From Devosia submarina (GTDB lineage Bacteria > Pseudomonadota > Alphaproteobacteria > Rhizobiales > Devosiaceae): 64,000 bases of DNA. Location of the stretch: NCBI RefSeq assembly GCF_003056345.1, contig NZ_PYWB01000005.1:264866-328865 (forward strand), read 5' to 3'. Under the pieces are notes generated by a model. That model saw only the letters and a program-made list of their open reading frames with translations. It was not told where the DNA came from and did no database searches. Positions 7,390-16,603 of the stretch are shown piece by piece. A program made the position numbers and the translations under genes. Each line of letters opens with the position of its first letter. Position 1 is the stretch's first letter.

Positions 7390-9015
7390 ATGTCCGACCG
7401 CTCGTCCCTTTTGACGCCGTTCCGCCACGAGACCTTTCGGCTCTTGTGGATGGCAACGCTGGTGTCCAATCTGGGCGGCCTGGTGCAGTCGGTGGGCGCC
7501 GGCTGGATGATGACGACGCTGACCGACTCGCACAACATGGTGGCGCTGGTGCAGGCGTCTACCACCTTGCCCATCATGATCTTCTCGCTCGCGGCGGGTG
7601 CCCTGGCCGACAATTTTGATCGTCGCACCGTGATGATCATTGCCCAAACCGGCATGATGATTGTTTCGCTTCTGCTTGCCGCCATGGCCATCATGGGGCT
7701 GCTCAGCCCCTGGCTTCTTCTCACCTTTACCTTCCTGATCGGCTGCGGCACGGCCTTGTTCAATCCGTCCTGGCAGGCCTCCATGGGCGATATCGTGCCG
7801 CGCACGGATCTGCCCAATGCGGTGACGCTCAATTCTGTTGGCTTCAACATGATGCGCAGCGTCGGCCCTGCAATCGGTGGGCTCATTGTCGCCCTGGCAA
7901 GTGCCGGCGCCGCGTTTGCCTTCAATGCCGTCAGCTATATCCCGCTGATCTTTTCCCTTTGGCGCTGGAAGCCCGAGCCAAGCGCCGCGCGATTGCCGCG
8001 CGAGGATTTCGCCAGCGCCATGTGGGCGGGGGTCCGCTATGTCTCGCTTTCGCCCCACCTCACAATCGTTCTTTTCCGCGCCCTGCTGTTTGGCCTTGCA
8101 GCCATTTCCGTGCTGGCGCTGCTGCCTTCGGTCGCCAATGACTATGTAGGGGGCGGCGCGCTCGTCTATGGCACGCTCCTGGGCTGTTTCGGGCTTGGCG
8201 CAATCGGTGGCGCGTTTCTCAATGGCCGCATCCGCGAGCGCTACAGCAATGAAGCCATTGTCCGCCTCGCCAGCATTGGCTTTGCCGTGTCCTGCGTCGG
8301 GTTGGGCTTTAGCCGCGATCCCATTCTGAGCCATATGGTGCTGCTGCCCGCCGGCGCGTGCTGGGTCCTTTCGCTGTCCCTGTTCAACGTTTCGGTGCAG
8401 CTATCAACCCCGCGCTGGGTGGTCGGCCGAGCGCTGGCGCTCTACCAAACGGCAACTTTTGGCGGCATGGCAGCTGGCAGCTGGCTCTGGGGCGTCACCG
8501 CCGATACGCTTGGGCCCGATGGCGCTTTGGGCTGCGCCGGCCTTGTCTTGCTGGTTTGCGCTGTGGTCGGCCTGCGCCTGCCGCTGCCCCAGTTCAACAC
8601 GCGCGACCTCAACCCGATCAACACCTTCAGCGAACCCGTGCTGCGCCTAGATGTGCGCCCCCGCAGCGGCCCCATCATGGTCATGGTGGATTACCGGATC
8701 GACCAGTCAGATATCGGCAAATTCCTGGCCCTGATGATGGATCGCCGCCGTATTCGCCGTCGTGACGGTGCACGGCAATGGGCGCTTCTGCGCGATCTGG
8801 AGGAGCCCGATCTGTGGGTCGAGAGCTACCACGTCCCCACCTGGATCGATTATCTGCGCCACAACATGCGCCGCACCAAGGCCGACGCCGAAAATGTCGA
8901 GCAACTGCGCGCCCTCCACCGCGGCCCCGGCAGCCCCAAGGTGCACCGCATGATCGAACGGCAAATCGTTCCGCTGAGCGACGACACGCCCTTGCGGGAT
9001 ACGCCGGAGGTGTGA
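7390..9015 (+). CDS. MFS_3 (DUF894) family exporter with C-terminal ferredoxin-like domain
   Basis: A 541-residue protein. Residues about 10-400 form 10-12 membrane helices of the major facilitator superfamily, with the loop motif GALADNFDRRTVMI near residue 70 and a family-typical DIVPRTDLPNAVTLNS segment near 135-150. Residues about 425-530 are soluble; the pattern VMVDYRID...IRRRDGARQW...VESY is the tail typical of the full-length MFS_3 family related to EntS and resembles antibiotic-biosynthesis monooxygenase folds. Such proteins export siderophores or drugs; the substrate here is unknown. The ATG at 7390 is preferred to the one at 7384 because GAGGA then lies 7 nt upstream. Confidence 0.82.
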   Translation: MSDRSSLLTPFRHETFRLLWMATLVSNLGGLVQSVGAGWMMTTLTDSHNMVALVQASTTLPIMIFSLAAGALADNFDRRTVMIIAQTGMMIVSLLLAAMAIMGLLSPWLLLTFTFLIGCGTALFNPSWQASMGDIVPRTDLPNAVTLNSVGFNMMRSVGPAIGGLIVALASAGAAFAFNAVSYIPLIFSLWRWKPEPSAARLPREDFASAMWAGVRYVSLSPHLTIVLFRALLFGLAAISVLALLPSVANDYVGGGALVYGTLLGCFGLGAIGGAFLNGRIRERYSNEAIVRLASIGFAVSCVGLGFSRDPILSHMVLLPAGACWVLSLSLFNVSVQLSTPRWVVGRALALYQTATFGGMAAGSWLWGVTADTLGPDGALGCAGLVLLVCAVVGLRLPLPQFNTRDLNPINTFSEPVLRLDVRPRSGPIMVMVDYRIDQSDIGKFLALMMDRRRIRRRDGARQWALLRDLEEPDLWVESYHVPTWIDYLRHNMRRTKADAENVEQLRALHRGPGSPKVHRMIERQIVPLSDDTPLRDTPEV

Positions 9016-9058
9016 GGAAGGCTTTCGGTCTCTTGCACCAGACGCCCCACAACCCCGA

Positions 9059-9180
9059 TGTCATCCCGGCCTTGAGCCGGGATCCATCTCGAGATCTGGA
9101 CACAGCTGCAAGGTGTCAGAAGAACCACTTGTGAGATGGCCGCATCTCAGTCTGGATCCCGGCGCAAGGCCGGATGGCAT
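9059..9180. repeat. intergenic palindromic repeat, type B copy 1
   Basis: Begins TGTCATCCCGGCCTTGAGCC and ends with the inverted partner (CCCGGCGCAAGGCCGGATGG). A related element of about 122 bp is at 56662-56783. It is followed at 9205-9236 by a CTCCCCC/GGGGGAG palindrome of another family. The 223-bp gap to phoB holds nothing else. Confidence 0.6.
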
Positions 9181-9238
9181 TGCGGCAAAGCCCGATCTAT
9201 CTCTCCCCCTTCCAGGGGGAGGCTAGGTGGGGGTCCCC

Positions 9239-9940
9239 TCACACCAATTGCGCAAACCGTTCATCGAACGCATAGCCCGCGCCCCTAACCGTGCGGATCG
9301 GATCCACATCGCGCCCCCGGTTCAGCGCCCGGCGGAGCCGCCCGATATGGACGTCCACCGTTCGCTCATCCACATAAACCTCGTTGCCCCAGACACCATC
9401 GAGCAGCTGTTCGCGCGAATAGACCCGCCCGGGATGGCGCATCAGATATTCCAGCAGCCGGTATTCCGTTGGCCCCAAATGCACATCGCGATTGGCGCGC
9501 CGGACGCGGTGGGTCGTCCGGTCCAGTTCCAAATCGCCCACCTTGAGCGCTGCCGTGACGAGGTTGGGGTTGGCCCGGCGCAGCAGGGCATGGATGCGGG
9601 CAAGAAGCTCGGGAATGGAAAACGGCTTGACCACATAATCATCCGCGCCGGTCGCGAGCCCCCGCACGCGCTCTTCTTCTTCGCCCCGCGCCGTCAGCAT
9701 GATGATGGGAATTCGCGCGGTTTCTCCCCGGGCCCGCCAGCGGCGGCATAATTCAATTCCGGAAATCTCGGGCAGCATCCAGTCGAGCAGGATCAGATCG
9801 GGCAGCTTTTCCTGGATAGCCTGCTGCGCCTCCTCGCCGGTTTCCGCCGTCACGACACGGAAGCCCTCGGCTTCAAGGTTGTAGCGCAAGAGAATGGCGA
9901 TATCGCCTTCGTCTTCAACAACAAGAATAGTGGCAGGCAT
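9239..9940 (-). CDS. phoB: phosphate regulon response regulator PhoB
   Basis: A 233-residue OmpR/PhoB-type regulator. The receiver domain (residues 1-120) has acidic residues E9-D10-E11, the phosphoacceptor D53 in LILLDWMLP, the Thr/Ser of IIMLTARG and Lys of YVVKPFS. The C-terminal winged-helix (about 130-228) includes TEYRLLEYLMRHPGRVYSREQ split over its helices and DERTVDVHIGRLRR. The start at 9940 gives the usual length and has GGGAAG upstream; a further upstream in-frame start adds 14 unsupported residues. It is the last gene of the pst-phoU-phoB operon, so phosphate starvation should raise its own activator. No phoR kinase is present in the window. Confidence 0.93.
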   Translation of the reverse strand: MPATILVVEDEGDIAILLRYNLEAEGFRVVTAETGEEAQQAIQEKLPDLILLDWMLPEISGIELCRRWRARGETARIPIIMLTARGEEEERVRGLATGADDYVVKPFSIPELLARIHALLRRANPNLVTAALKVGDLELDRTTHRVRRANRDVHLGPTEYRLLEYLMRHPGRVYSREQLLDGVWGNEVYVDERTVDVHIGRLRRALNRGRDVDPIRTVRGAGYAFDERFAQLV

Positions 9941-10060
9941 GGGGGTGCTTCCCATTAGCTGAAGGCGAATTTTGTCGCCCATTTGGGTGTCGAGGTGACT
10001 GTTGGTGATAACAGTCTGCTAACCGCAAGCGCTCAGATGCTAGTGCAGGTGAACGCGGTT

Positions 10061-10771
10061 TCAGGCCTTGATCTGCATGCGATGGAGGTCCTGCGCGTCG
10101 GCGGTCAATTGCTTGCCGGTCTGCAGGTAATAGGCGCGCTCCGCGATATTGGTCGCATGGTCTCCCACCCGCTCCAAGCTTTTGGCACAGAACAATAAAT
10201 GGGTGCAGGTGGTGATGTTGCGCGGGTCTTCCATCATATAGGTCAAAAGCTCGCGGAACAGCGAAGTGTGCATGGCATCAACCTCGTCATCGCGGTTGCA
10301 AACCTCGACCGCCGCCGCAGCATCCCGGTTGGAATAGCTATCCAGCGCTTCCTTGATCTGGCGCTGCACCAGGGCCGTCATGTTCTTGACGCCATTATAA
10401 AAAGTGGGCTGCAGGCTCATCCCTTCGAGCTTGAGCGAACGCCGCGCCAGCTGCTTGGCCATGTCCCCCACGCGCTCGAGATCGGAGGCCACATGGATGG
10501 AGGTGATGATGGCGCGCAAATCGGACGCCATGGGCTGGCGGCGAGCAATCATGGACACCGCCATTTCATCGATCCGGCGCTGCATGTCGTCGATTCGCTG
10601 GTCGGCAATGATCGTCATGTCCGCCAGTTCACGATCGAGCTTGAGCAGCGACTTGGTGCCGTTGTCGATGGCAACCTCAACCTGTCCGCCCATCTCGGCG
10701 ATCATCTGGGCCAGTGCAACAAGCTCGTCATTATAAGAGGTTACGATGTGTTCTTTACCGGAAGTGACCAT
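10061..10771 (-). CDS. phoU: phosphate signalling protein PhoU
   Basis: A 236-residue all-helical protein with two PhoU repeats, each with the metal-binding pattern: SDLERVGDMAKQLARRS near residues 95-111 and KSLERVGDHATNIAERAYYL near 197-216. Full usual length. PhoU represses PhoR/PhoB signalling when phosphate is ample and limits uptake by PstSCAB. The ATG has GGAG 7 nt upstream. It follows pstB by 21 bp in the same operon. Confidence 0.95.
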   Translation of the reverse strand: MVTSGKEHIVTSYNDELVALAQMIAEMGGQVEVAIDNGTKSLLKLDRELADMTIIADQRIDDMQRRIDEMAVSMIARRQPMASDLRAIITSIHVASDLERVGDMAKQLARRSLKLEGMSLQPTFYNGVKNMTALVQRQIKEALDSYSNRDAAAAVEVCNRDDEVDAMHTSLFRELLTYMMEDPRNITTCTHLLFCAKSLERVGDHATNIAERAYYLQTGKQLTADAQDLHRMQIKA

Positions 10772-10792
10772 TCTGATGCTCCTGTTCCCGGC

Positions 10793-11629
10793 TTAGCCGA
10801 TGCGGCCCATGATGTAGTCCTGGGTCTGCTTGTTCACCGGGTTGGTAAAGATATCCTCGGTGGCGCCTTCTTCGATTAGATTGCCCAGATGAAAGAAGGC
10901 CGTCTTTTGCGACACGCGCGCGGCCTGCTGCATGGAGTGGGTGACGATGACAATGGTATAATTTTCCCGCAGCTCATCGATCAGTTCCTCGATGATGGCG
11001 GTGGCGATGGGGTCGAGGGCGGAGCAGGGCTCGTCCATGAGGATAACTTCGGGCCCTACGGCAATGGCGCGGGCAATGCAGAGGCGCTGCTGCTGGCCAC
11101 CGGACAGGCCCGTTCCAGGTTCATTGAGGCGATCCTTGACCTCCTCGAAGAGCCCCGCCTTGCGCAGGGAGGACACGACGATCTCGTCGAGGTCGGCCTT
11201 GGAGCGCGCCAGCCCGTGGATTTTCGGCCCATAGGCAACATTGTCGTAGATCGACTTGGGGAAGGGATTGGGTTTCTGGAACACCATGCCGATGCGGGCG
11301 CGCAGTTCCACCACATCAAGGGAGGGATCATAAATGTCCTCACCATCGAGCTTGATGGTGCCGCCGACCTTGGCGCCCTCGATCGTGTCGTTCATGCGGT
11401 TGATGCAGCGCAGAAAGGTGGATTTCCCACACCCCGAAGGGCCAATGAAGGAGGTAACAGCGCGATCGGGAATGTCGATGGAAATGCCATGCAGAGCCTG
11501 CTTAGCACCATAATGCACGGTGACATCGCGGGCCGTCAGGCGGATGGGACGGTCGAGTGCATCAAGGGGGTTCATGGCCGAGTTCACACTCTGCTGCGTC
11601 GTTTTGATCTTGTTGGCGAGCATATCCAT
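10793..11629 (-). CDS. pstB: phosphate import ATP-binding protein PstB
   Basis: A 278-residue ABC ATPase with Walker [11 protein letters not shown]-loop VFQKPNPFP, signature LSGGQQQR and Walker [15 protein letters not shown] followed by the H-loop THSMQQ. The PstB-specific [14 protein letters not shown] segment and the C-terminal DYIMGRIG end identify it. The N-terminus is about 20 residues longer than E. coli PstB. An AAAGGA site precedes the ATG. It powers PstC/PstA import of phosphate delivered by PstS. Confidence 0.96.
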   Translation of the reverse strand: MDMLANKIKTTQQSVNSAMNPLDALDRPIRLTARDVTVHYGAKQALHGISIDIPDRAVTSFIGPSGCGKSTFLRCINRMNDTIEGAKVGGTIKLDGEDIYDPSLDVVELRARIGMVFQKPNPFPKSIYDNVAYGPKIHGLARSKADLDEIVVSSLRKAGLFEEVKDRLNEPGTGLSGGQQQRLCIARAIAVGPEVILMDEPCSALDPIATAIIEELIDELRENYTIVIVTHSMQQAARVSQKTAFFHLGNLIEEGATEDIFTNPVNKQTQDYIMGRIG

Positions 11630-11645
11630 TTCGGGTGTCCTTTAG

Positions 11646-13010
11646 CTAGGCGCGCTTTTCGAGGCGCGAGCGCAGGTAGATGGCAATGCCGTTGAGGCAG
11701 ATCATGACTGCAAGCAGAACAATGATGGCGGCGGCTGTGCGCGGTTCAAAGAAATTGCGGTTTTCATTGCCCTGCCAGAGATAGATCTGGACGGGAAGGG
11801 CGGTCGCCTGGTCGAAGGGAGTGGCGGGAACTTGGGCCACGAAGGCCTTCATGCCGATCAGCAGCAGCGGCGCTGTTTCCCCAAGGGCATGGGCAACGCC
11901 CAGGATGGTCGCGGTCAGGATCGAGGGGAAGGTGACGGGCAGCACATGGTGAAACACCATCTGCGTCTTGGATGCCCCCATGCCCAGAGCCGCCTGCCGC
12001 AGGGCCGGGGAAACCCCCAACAGGGCGCCGCGCGTGGCGATGATGATGGTGGGCAGGGTCATCAAAGTTAGCACCAGGCCGCCCACGATCGGCGCCGAAA
12101 TGGGCAGGTGAAGATAGTTGATGAACACCGCCGCACCGAGCAGGCCGAAGACGATGGAGGGCACGGCGGCGAGGTTGTTGATGTTGACCTCGATGAAATC
12201 GGTGAGGCGCGACTTTGGCGCGAATTCCTCGAGATATATGGCGCTCGCCACGCCGATCGGCACCGCCAGCACGATCACGATCAGCATCATGTAGAGCGTG
12301 CCCACAAGGGCGCCCAGCAGCCCCGCCGAAGCAGGCGCGGCGCGGCTATCGACATTGGTGAAGATGGCCCAGGCAAAGCCGGTGCTGATCGTGCCGTTCT
12401 CGACAAAGATGTCGATCAGCTGGCGGGCAGGGGCCGACAATTGCTGCTGCGCGTCGCCCAGGCTACGGTCGATATTGCCCTTGATCCAATTGTCTGCATT
12501 GGCCGATGCCAAAAGGTCTACTTCGACCGTTTGCCCAAGAAGGCCGGGATCGTCCACGAACATGGCGCGAACTTCGTGGCGCGCATTGGTCTCAGCGATG
12601 GACAGGATTTCGCGCGACTCGATCTCGAACCCGGCCGGAGCTGCTGCACGCAGCGACGCCTCTATGACCTTGTTCCAGTTGAGCATGGCCAGGTCGCGCT
12701 GCCATTTGAGGTTCGCCGCGCGGAAATCGGCCTCCGACTGACCCGGCACCATGACCGGCGCCGGCTCGATGTCAATAATCTCGGGATCATACGTCACCGC
12801 AAGATGCAGGTTCGACTGGGTAAAGGCCGGCAGGCCCCGGCGGACCACATCCACAAACAACAGGGCCACAAAGCCCAGCGCCAGGATGATCGCGGCAAGG
12901 CCGAGCCCCTTGAAAATGGCTTCGCTCATGTGGCGGCGGCGCAGGCCCGCCCGAATGGCCTTGGTGCGTTCCTGCGAAGCGCTTCGTGTGGTGGAGAGCG
13001 TGTCGGTCAT
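11646..13010 (-). CDS. pstA: phosphate ABC transporter permease PstA (long rhizobial form)
   Basis: A 454-residue permease, about 160 longer than E. coli PstA. A cytoplasmic N-terminus and one membrane helix (about 35-57) are followed by a roughly 150-residue extracytoplasmic insert of the DUF3333 type, then six helices of the BPD_transp_1 domain (about 235-445). The EAA-like loop reads AALGMGASKTQMVFHHVLP. The start overlaps nothing but lies 2 bp after the pstC stop. With PstC it forms the membrane channel of the high-affinity phosphate importer. Confidence 0.94.
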   Translation of the reverse strand: MTDTLSTTRSASQERTKAIRAGLRRRHMSEAIFKGLGLAAIILALGFVALLFVDVVRRGLPAFTQSNLHLAVTYDPEIIDIEPAPVMVPGQSEADFRAANLKWQRDLAMLNWNKVIEASLRAAAPAGFEIESREILSIAETNARHEVRAMFVDDPGLLGQTVEVDLLASANADNWIKGNIDRSLGDAQQQLSAPARQLIDIFVENGTISTGFAWAIFTNVDSRAAPASAGLLGALVGTLYMMLIVIVLAVPIGVASAIYLEEFAPKSRLTDFIEVNINNLAAVPSIVFGLLGAAVFINYLHLPISAPIVGGLVLTLMTLPTIIIATRGALLGVSPALRQAALGMGASKTQMVFHHVLPVTFPSILTATILGVAHALGETAPLLLIGMKAFVAQVPATPFDQATALPVQIYLWQGNENRNFFEPRTAAAIIVLLAVMICLNGIAIYLRSRLEKRA

Positions 13011-13012
13011 GA

Positions 13013-14389
13013 TTATTCGTACTGCTCCCGGAAGCGGCGGACGATAAAGAGCGCAAAGACATTGAGGCAGAGGGTGATAACGAACAGCGTCAGCCCCAGT
13101 GCAAAGCCCACCAGCGATTGGGGACCGGTGAAATCGGTATCGCCTGTCAGCTGGTTGACAATGGAAACGGTGATGGTTGCCACGGGCTCAAACGGATTGC
13201 CCCGCAGCACGGGGCTGTTGCCGGCTGCCAGCACCACGATCATGGTTTCGCCAATGGCGCGGCTCACCGCCAGCAGGAACGCGCCCACGATGCCTGGCAG
13301 GGCCGCCGGTAGCATGACATTGCGGATGGTTTCGGATTTGGTGGCGCCCAGTCCGTAGGCGCCATCGCGCAGGGAGCGCGGCACCTGATTGAGGATGTCG
13401 TCGCTGAGCGAAGACACAAAGGGTATGATCATGATGCCCATGACCACGCCAGCCGTGAGCGCGCTGGTGGCGTTGATGGAAAGCCCCACCAGCCGGCCTG
13501 TATCGCGCAGGAAGGGACCGACGGTCACCAGGGCAAAAAAGCCGAAGACGATGGTCGGAATGCCTGCCAGGATCTCGATGATTGGCTTGGCCACGGCGCG
13601 CAAACGGCGGTGAGCATATTGGCTGAGATAGATCGCAGCCATCAGCCCCACGGGAACAGCAACCAGCATGGCGATCGCGGTGATCATCAGCGTGCCGGCA
13701 AGAAGCGGCAAGAGGCCATAGCTGCCGTAATTGGAGCCGGTCGGCGCATTGTTGGGCGCCCAGACCGTGCCGAAAAAGAAGTGCAGGGGATTGATAAAGG
13801 TAAAGAAGCGGAAGGCTTCGGTGACAAGCGAGGCAACAATGCCGACCGTCGTCAGGATCGCAACGGCCGAGCAGGCCAGCAGAACCAGATTGATGATGCG
13901 CTCGACCGTGTTGCGGGCCCGCAGGCGTGCCGAAATGCGGCCACGGGCATAAAACAGCGCCGCGCCACCGGCCAGGGCCGCAGCGCCGATCACAAGAAGG
14001 AAGCTGATCAGCTGAAACGAGCGCAGGGCATTCCCACCCGCCTGTTCAAAGGGCTGGATTTCGCCCGCAACGCCATAGCCCGACGCGATAGCACTGATGC
14101 GGCTGATCGTGGTGTTAAGCCCAACCTGGTCAAGGTTGGCAAGGGTGTCTGCCGGGATCTGGGAAACAATGAAATCATGGGTGATGCCCGGGCCCACCCA
14201 AGCCCATGCGCCCAGGATGATGAGGGCCGGAACAAGGGTCCAGATGGCCAGCAGCGCCCCGTGATATTGAGGGCGCGAATGGATTTTGACGCCAGCGGTG
14301 GTTGCCAGGGCGCGGCTGCGCGACCATCCGGTCTGGTAGGACAGGCCCAACAGAACAATCAATAGGCCGGCAACAACAAGCGAGTCCAT
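13013..14389 (-). CDS. pstC: phosphate ABC transporter permease PstC (long form)
   Basis: A 458-residue permease, about 140 residues longer than E. coli PstC. Two N-terminal helices bracket a loop (about 60-145), a further helix and then the core domain with the coupling loop AYGLGATKSETIRNVMLPA near residues 345-363. ATG at 14389 has GGAG 6 nt upstream. The intergenic gap to pstS (57 bp) contains a GC-rich hairpin with a pyrimidine tail that probably lowers downstream expression relative to pstS. Confidence 0.94.
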   Translation of the reverse strand: MDSLVVAGLLIVLLGLSYQTGWSRSRALATTAGVKIHSRPQYHGALLAIWTLVPALIILGAWAWVGPGITHDFIVSQIPADTLANLDQVGLNTTISRISAIASGYGVAGEIQPFEQAGGNALRSFQLISFLLVIGAAALAGGAALFYARGRISARLRARNTVERIINLVLLACSAVAILTTVGIVASLVTEAFRFFTFINPLHFFFGTVWAPNNAPTGSNYGSYGLLPLLAGTLMITAIAMLVAVPVGLMAAIYLSQYAHRRLRAVAKPIIEILAGIPTIVFGFFALVTVGPFLRDTGRLVGLSINATSALTAGVVMGIMIIPFVSSLSDDILNQVPRSLRDGAYGLGATKSETIRNVMLPAALPGIVGAFLLAVSRAIGETMIVVLAAGNSPVLRGNPFEPVATITVSIVNQLTGDTDFTGPQSLVGFALGLTLFVITLCLNVFALFIVRRFREQYE

Positions 14390-14413
14390 GAACGCTCCGG
14401 GGAAGCAAAGAAA

Positions 14414-14436
14414 GGGCCGCGCCGGCGGCGCGACCC
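14414..14436 (-). terminator. partial terminator/attenuating hairpin between pstS and pstC
   Basis: On the minus strand GGGTCGCGCC pairs with GGCGCGGCCC (one G-U) around a 3-nt loop and is followed by TTTCTTTG. It lies just after the pstS stop. Such a weak terminator would let the binding protein be made in excess over the permease genes. Confidence 0.6.
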
Positions 14437-14446
14437 TGAACGGATG

Positions 14447-15472
14447 TTACTCAGCAGCGCCAGCTTCAAAAGCTGCCAACACTTCGTCAGTCTTTTCGGT
14501 CGGCTGGGGGATCAGGCCCGCAGCTTCGAGCGTGCCGCCTTCACCTGCCATGCCTTCGGATAGGAAGAACTGGACGAATTCCTGCAGGCCTGGGATGACG
14601 CCGATGTGCTGGCCCTTGACGTAGAAATAGAGGGGGCGGGACACAGGATAGTCACCGGCAGCAACCGTTTCCTTGGAGGGAACGACGCCATCAATGGTCG
14701 CGACCTTGAGGGTGTCGGTATTCTGCTCGTAAAAGGAGAGGCCGAACACGCCAACGGTGTTCTTGTCCGAATTGAGGCGGGCCAGGGTCTCGGTATAGTC
14801 GCCCGAAATCTCGGTTACGACGTCCTGACGCAGGGTGGAGCAGGCCGATTCAGCCTCGTCTTCGCTGAGGCCTTCGGGAAGGCCTGCTTCTTCACAGCCA
14901 GCACCAACAACGCGCTCCTGGAACACTTCGCGGGTGCCGTGATTGGACGCGGGAACAGCCAGGGCAATCGGCTGGTCGGGCAGCGAAGCATCGACTTCCG
15001 ACCAGCTCTTGTATGGGTTGTCGACCAACTCGCCATCGACCACCACCTGCGCTGCAATGGCCTTGTAGACCTGCACGGGGGTCAGTGCGAAGTCCGGACC
15101 AGAAGCGGCCGAGGCGAAGACGATGCCGTCAAAGCCGAACTGGATTTCACGGATGTCGGTGACACCGGATTGGTTGCAAGCCTCGCGCTCGCCGTCCTTG
15201 ATCGGGCGCGATGCGTTGGCGATGTCGATGGTGTTGTCGCCAATGCCTTCGCAGAACTGGCTGAAGCCGCCGCCGGTACCGCCCGAGCCAACTACAGGCG
15301 TGTTGAATTCAGGGAATGCCGCGCCGAATTCCTCGGCAACAATGGAGGCAAATGGCAGGACGGTCGAGGAGCCAGCGACCTGGATGGTGTCACGAGACTG
15401 GGCAAGGGCAGCGTTGGACCCGAAAGCCACGAGCGTGATCACGGCTGCACTGGCAAAAAGTGCGATTTTCAT
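14447..15472 (-). CDS. pstS: phosphate ABC transporter substrate-binding protein PstS
   Basis: A 341-residue periplasmic protein with a signal peptide ending NAALA-QS. The phosphate-binding segments are visible: QVAGSSTVLPFA near the mature N-terminus, GSGGTGGGFSQFCEGIGDN with the nearby NASRPIKDGE, and the later PASNHGTREVFQ. The start at 15472 gives a proper signal peptide and has AAAGG upstream; the longer reading from 15514 adds an implausible leader. First gene of the pst-pho operon, behind a Pho box at 15591-15608. It is the PstS subtype seen in rhizobia, distinct from E. coli PstS in its internal disulphide-type Cys pattern. Confidence 0.94.
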   Translation of the reverse strand: MKIALFASAAVITLVAFGSNAALAQSRDTIQVAGSSTVLPFASIVAEEFGAAFPEFNTPVVGSGGTGGGFSQFCEGIGDNTIDIANASRPIKDGEREACNQSGVTDIREIQFGFDGIVFASAASGPDFALTPVQVYKAIAAQVVVDGELVDNPYKSWSEVDASLPDQPIALAVPASNHGTREVFQERVVGAGCEEAGLPEGLSEDEAESACSTLRQDVVTEISGDYTETLARLNSDKNTVGVFGLSFYEQNTDTLKVATIDGVVPSKETVAAGDYPVSRPLYFYVKGQHIGVIPGLQEFVQFFLSEGMAGEGGTLEAAGLIPQPTEKTDEVLAAFEAGAAE

Positions 15473-15590
15473 TTTTGTAACCTTTACGGAAATCGTATCG
15501 ACAATGGCCAGCAAAACCGGGTTGATCCCGGGCCGCCCTGTTTACGCCGCACACCATAAGACCGGCCTGTGACACATATATTACGGGCAG

Positions 15591-15608
15591 GTGACTGCTA
15601 TGTGACAG
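15591..15608 (-). promoter_or_regulatory. Pho box upstream of pstS
   Basis: The minus strand reads CTGTCACATAGCAGTCAC: two 7-mers close to CTGTCAT separated by 4 bp, the 11-bp period bound by PhoB dimers. A -10-like TAATAT lies 7 bp downstream (15578-15583), placing the box where PhoB would replace the -35 element. Confidence 0.85.
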
Positions 15609-15668
15609 GCTAAGTGATTACGGCCGTGGCAATTTTTTGGAAACGACCCGATTGTGACATCGCTGCTC

Positions 15669-16424
15669 TCAGCGCAGCAGCGGGCGTACTTCGGCCTGAA
15701 TCTTGCGCATCAGGGGAAGGAAATTGGCGATCATGTGGGAGGTCGAGGCGCGCGCCGATTGGGCGCCAACATTGAGCGCTGCCACAGTCTCTCCGCGCGC
15801 ATTGTAGAGCGGGATGGCAATCGAACACAGTCCGAGCTCCAGCTCCTCATCGATTACCGCAAAGCCCTGGGCCGCGACGACCGCAAGCTCGGTGGTAATC
15901 GCCGCCAGATCCGCCTTGGTCTTGGCCGTATAGGCCACAAGCTCGGAACGATGAAGGATCGCCCGAGCCTCTGCCTGCGGCATGGCGGCAAGCAGAATAC
16001 GGCCCATGGAGGTACAATAGGCCGGCAGCCGCGCTCCGGCGCCTAGATTGATCGACATGACCCGCCGGTAGGAGGCTCGGGCGATATACAGAATCTCGGA
16101 ATTGTCGAGCACGGCTGCCGACGAACTCTCGTTGATTTTGGCCGAGAGTTCCTCAAGAAACGGCTGGATCAGGCCGGGCAGGGGCGTTGCCGCGAGATAG
16201 GAATGGCCAAGGTTGAGCACCCGTGGCGTCAGGCGAAAGAACTTGCCGTCATAAGTCGCATAGCCAAGATGGGCGAGCGTCAGAAGGCAGCGCCGCGCTG
16301 TTGCTCGCTCAAGCCCGGTGCGATTGGCGACATCGGTGATGGACTGGCTCGCATGCTCCTCATCAAAGCACGCGATCACGGCCAGGCCCTTGACCAGACC
16401 ATTGATGATATCGCCTTCGCGCAA
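15669..16424 (-). CDS. IclR family transcriptional regulator
   Basis: A 251-residue regulator: winged helix-turn-helix at residues about 8-65 (QSITDVANRTGLERATARRCL) and an IclR effector domain at about 80-250. It resembles the PcaR/PcaU/PobR branch that senses protocatechuate-type compounds, but no aromatic catabolic genes are near, so the ligand is unknown. The frame has an in-phase TAA six codons before the TTG at 16424 and no ATG between, so a TTG start is the best choice. It is transcribed divergently from the tRNA gene. Confidence 0.85.
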   Translation of the reverse strand: MREGDIINGLVKGLAVIACFDEEHASQSITDVANRTGLERATARRCLLTLAHLGYATYDGKFFRLTPRVLNLGHSYLAATPLPGLIQPFLEELSAKINESSSAAVLDNSEILYIARASYRRVMSINLGAGARLPAYCTSMGRILLAAMPQAEARAILHRSELVAYTAKTKADLAAITTELAVVAAQGFAVIDEELELGLCSIAIPLYNARGETVAALNVGAQSARASTSHMIANFLPLMRKIQAEVRPLLR

Positions 16425-16491
16425 TGCTTCGATCCCGGTTTAAACAGATGGCCTAAAATCGGCTGTTCTGGGGCCAGCGGTCAGTTCCCCC

Positions 16492-16519
16492 TTGCCAGCG
16501 TCCCTGACCCTGCTAATAG
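16492..16519 (+). promoter_or_regulatory. sigma-70 promoter of the tRNA gene
   Basis: TTGCCA (16492-16497) and TAATAG (16514-16519) are separated by 16 bp; the start would fall 1-3 nt before the tRNA 5' end. Confidence 0.5.
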
Positions 16520-16527
16520 GGCATTGT

Positions 16528-16603
16528 GGGCCTATAGCTCAATGGTTAGAGCCGACCGCTCATAACGGTCTGGTTGGGGGTTCGAGTCCCTCTGGGCCCA
16601 CCA
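16528..16603 (+). tRNA. tRNA-Ile2 (CAU anticodon, lysidine-modified)
   Basis: A 76-nt cloverleaf with acceptor GGGCCTA/TGGGCCC (one G-U), D-arm GCTC-AATGGTTA-GAGC, anticodon arm GACCG-CTCATAA-CGGTC, T-arm GGGGG-TTCGAGT-CCCTC, discriminator A and encoded CCA. The anticodon is CAU. The body (GGGCCT start, no initiator CCC/GGG stem features) matches alphaproteobacterial Ile2 tRNA read as AUA after TilS modification, rather than initiator or elongator Met; the amino-acid identity is less certain than the tRNA itself. Confidence 0.9.

Noticed and set aside
16528..16603. Reading the CAU tRNA as tRNA-Met
   Set aside because: Its acceptor stem and body fit alphaproteobacterial Ile2 (CAU) better, though this rests on recall and not on a scan.
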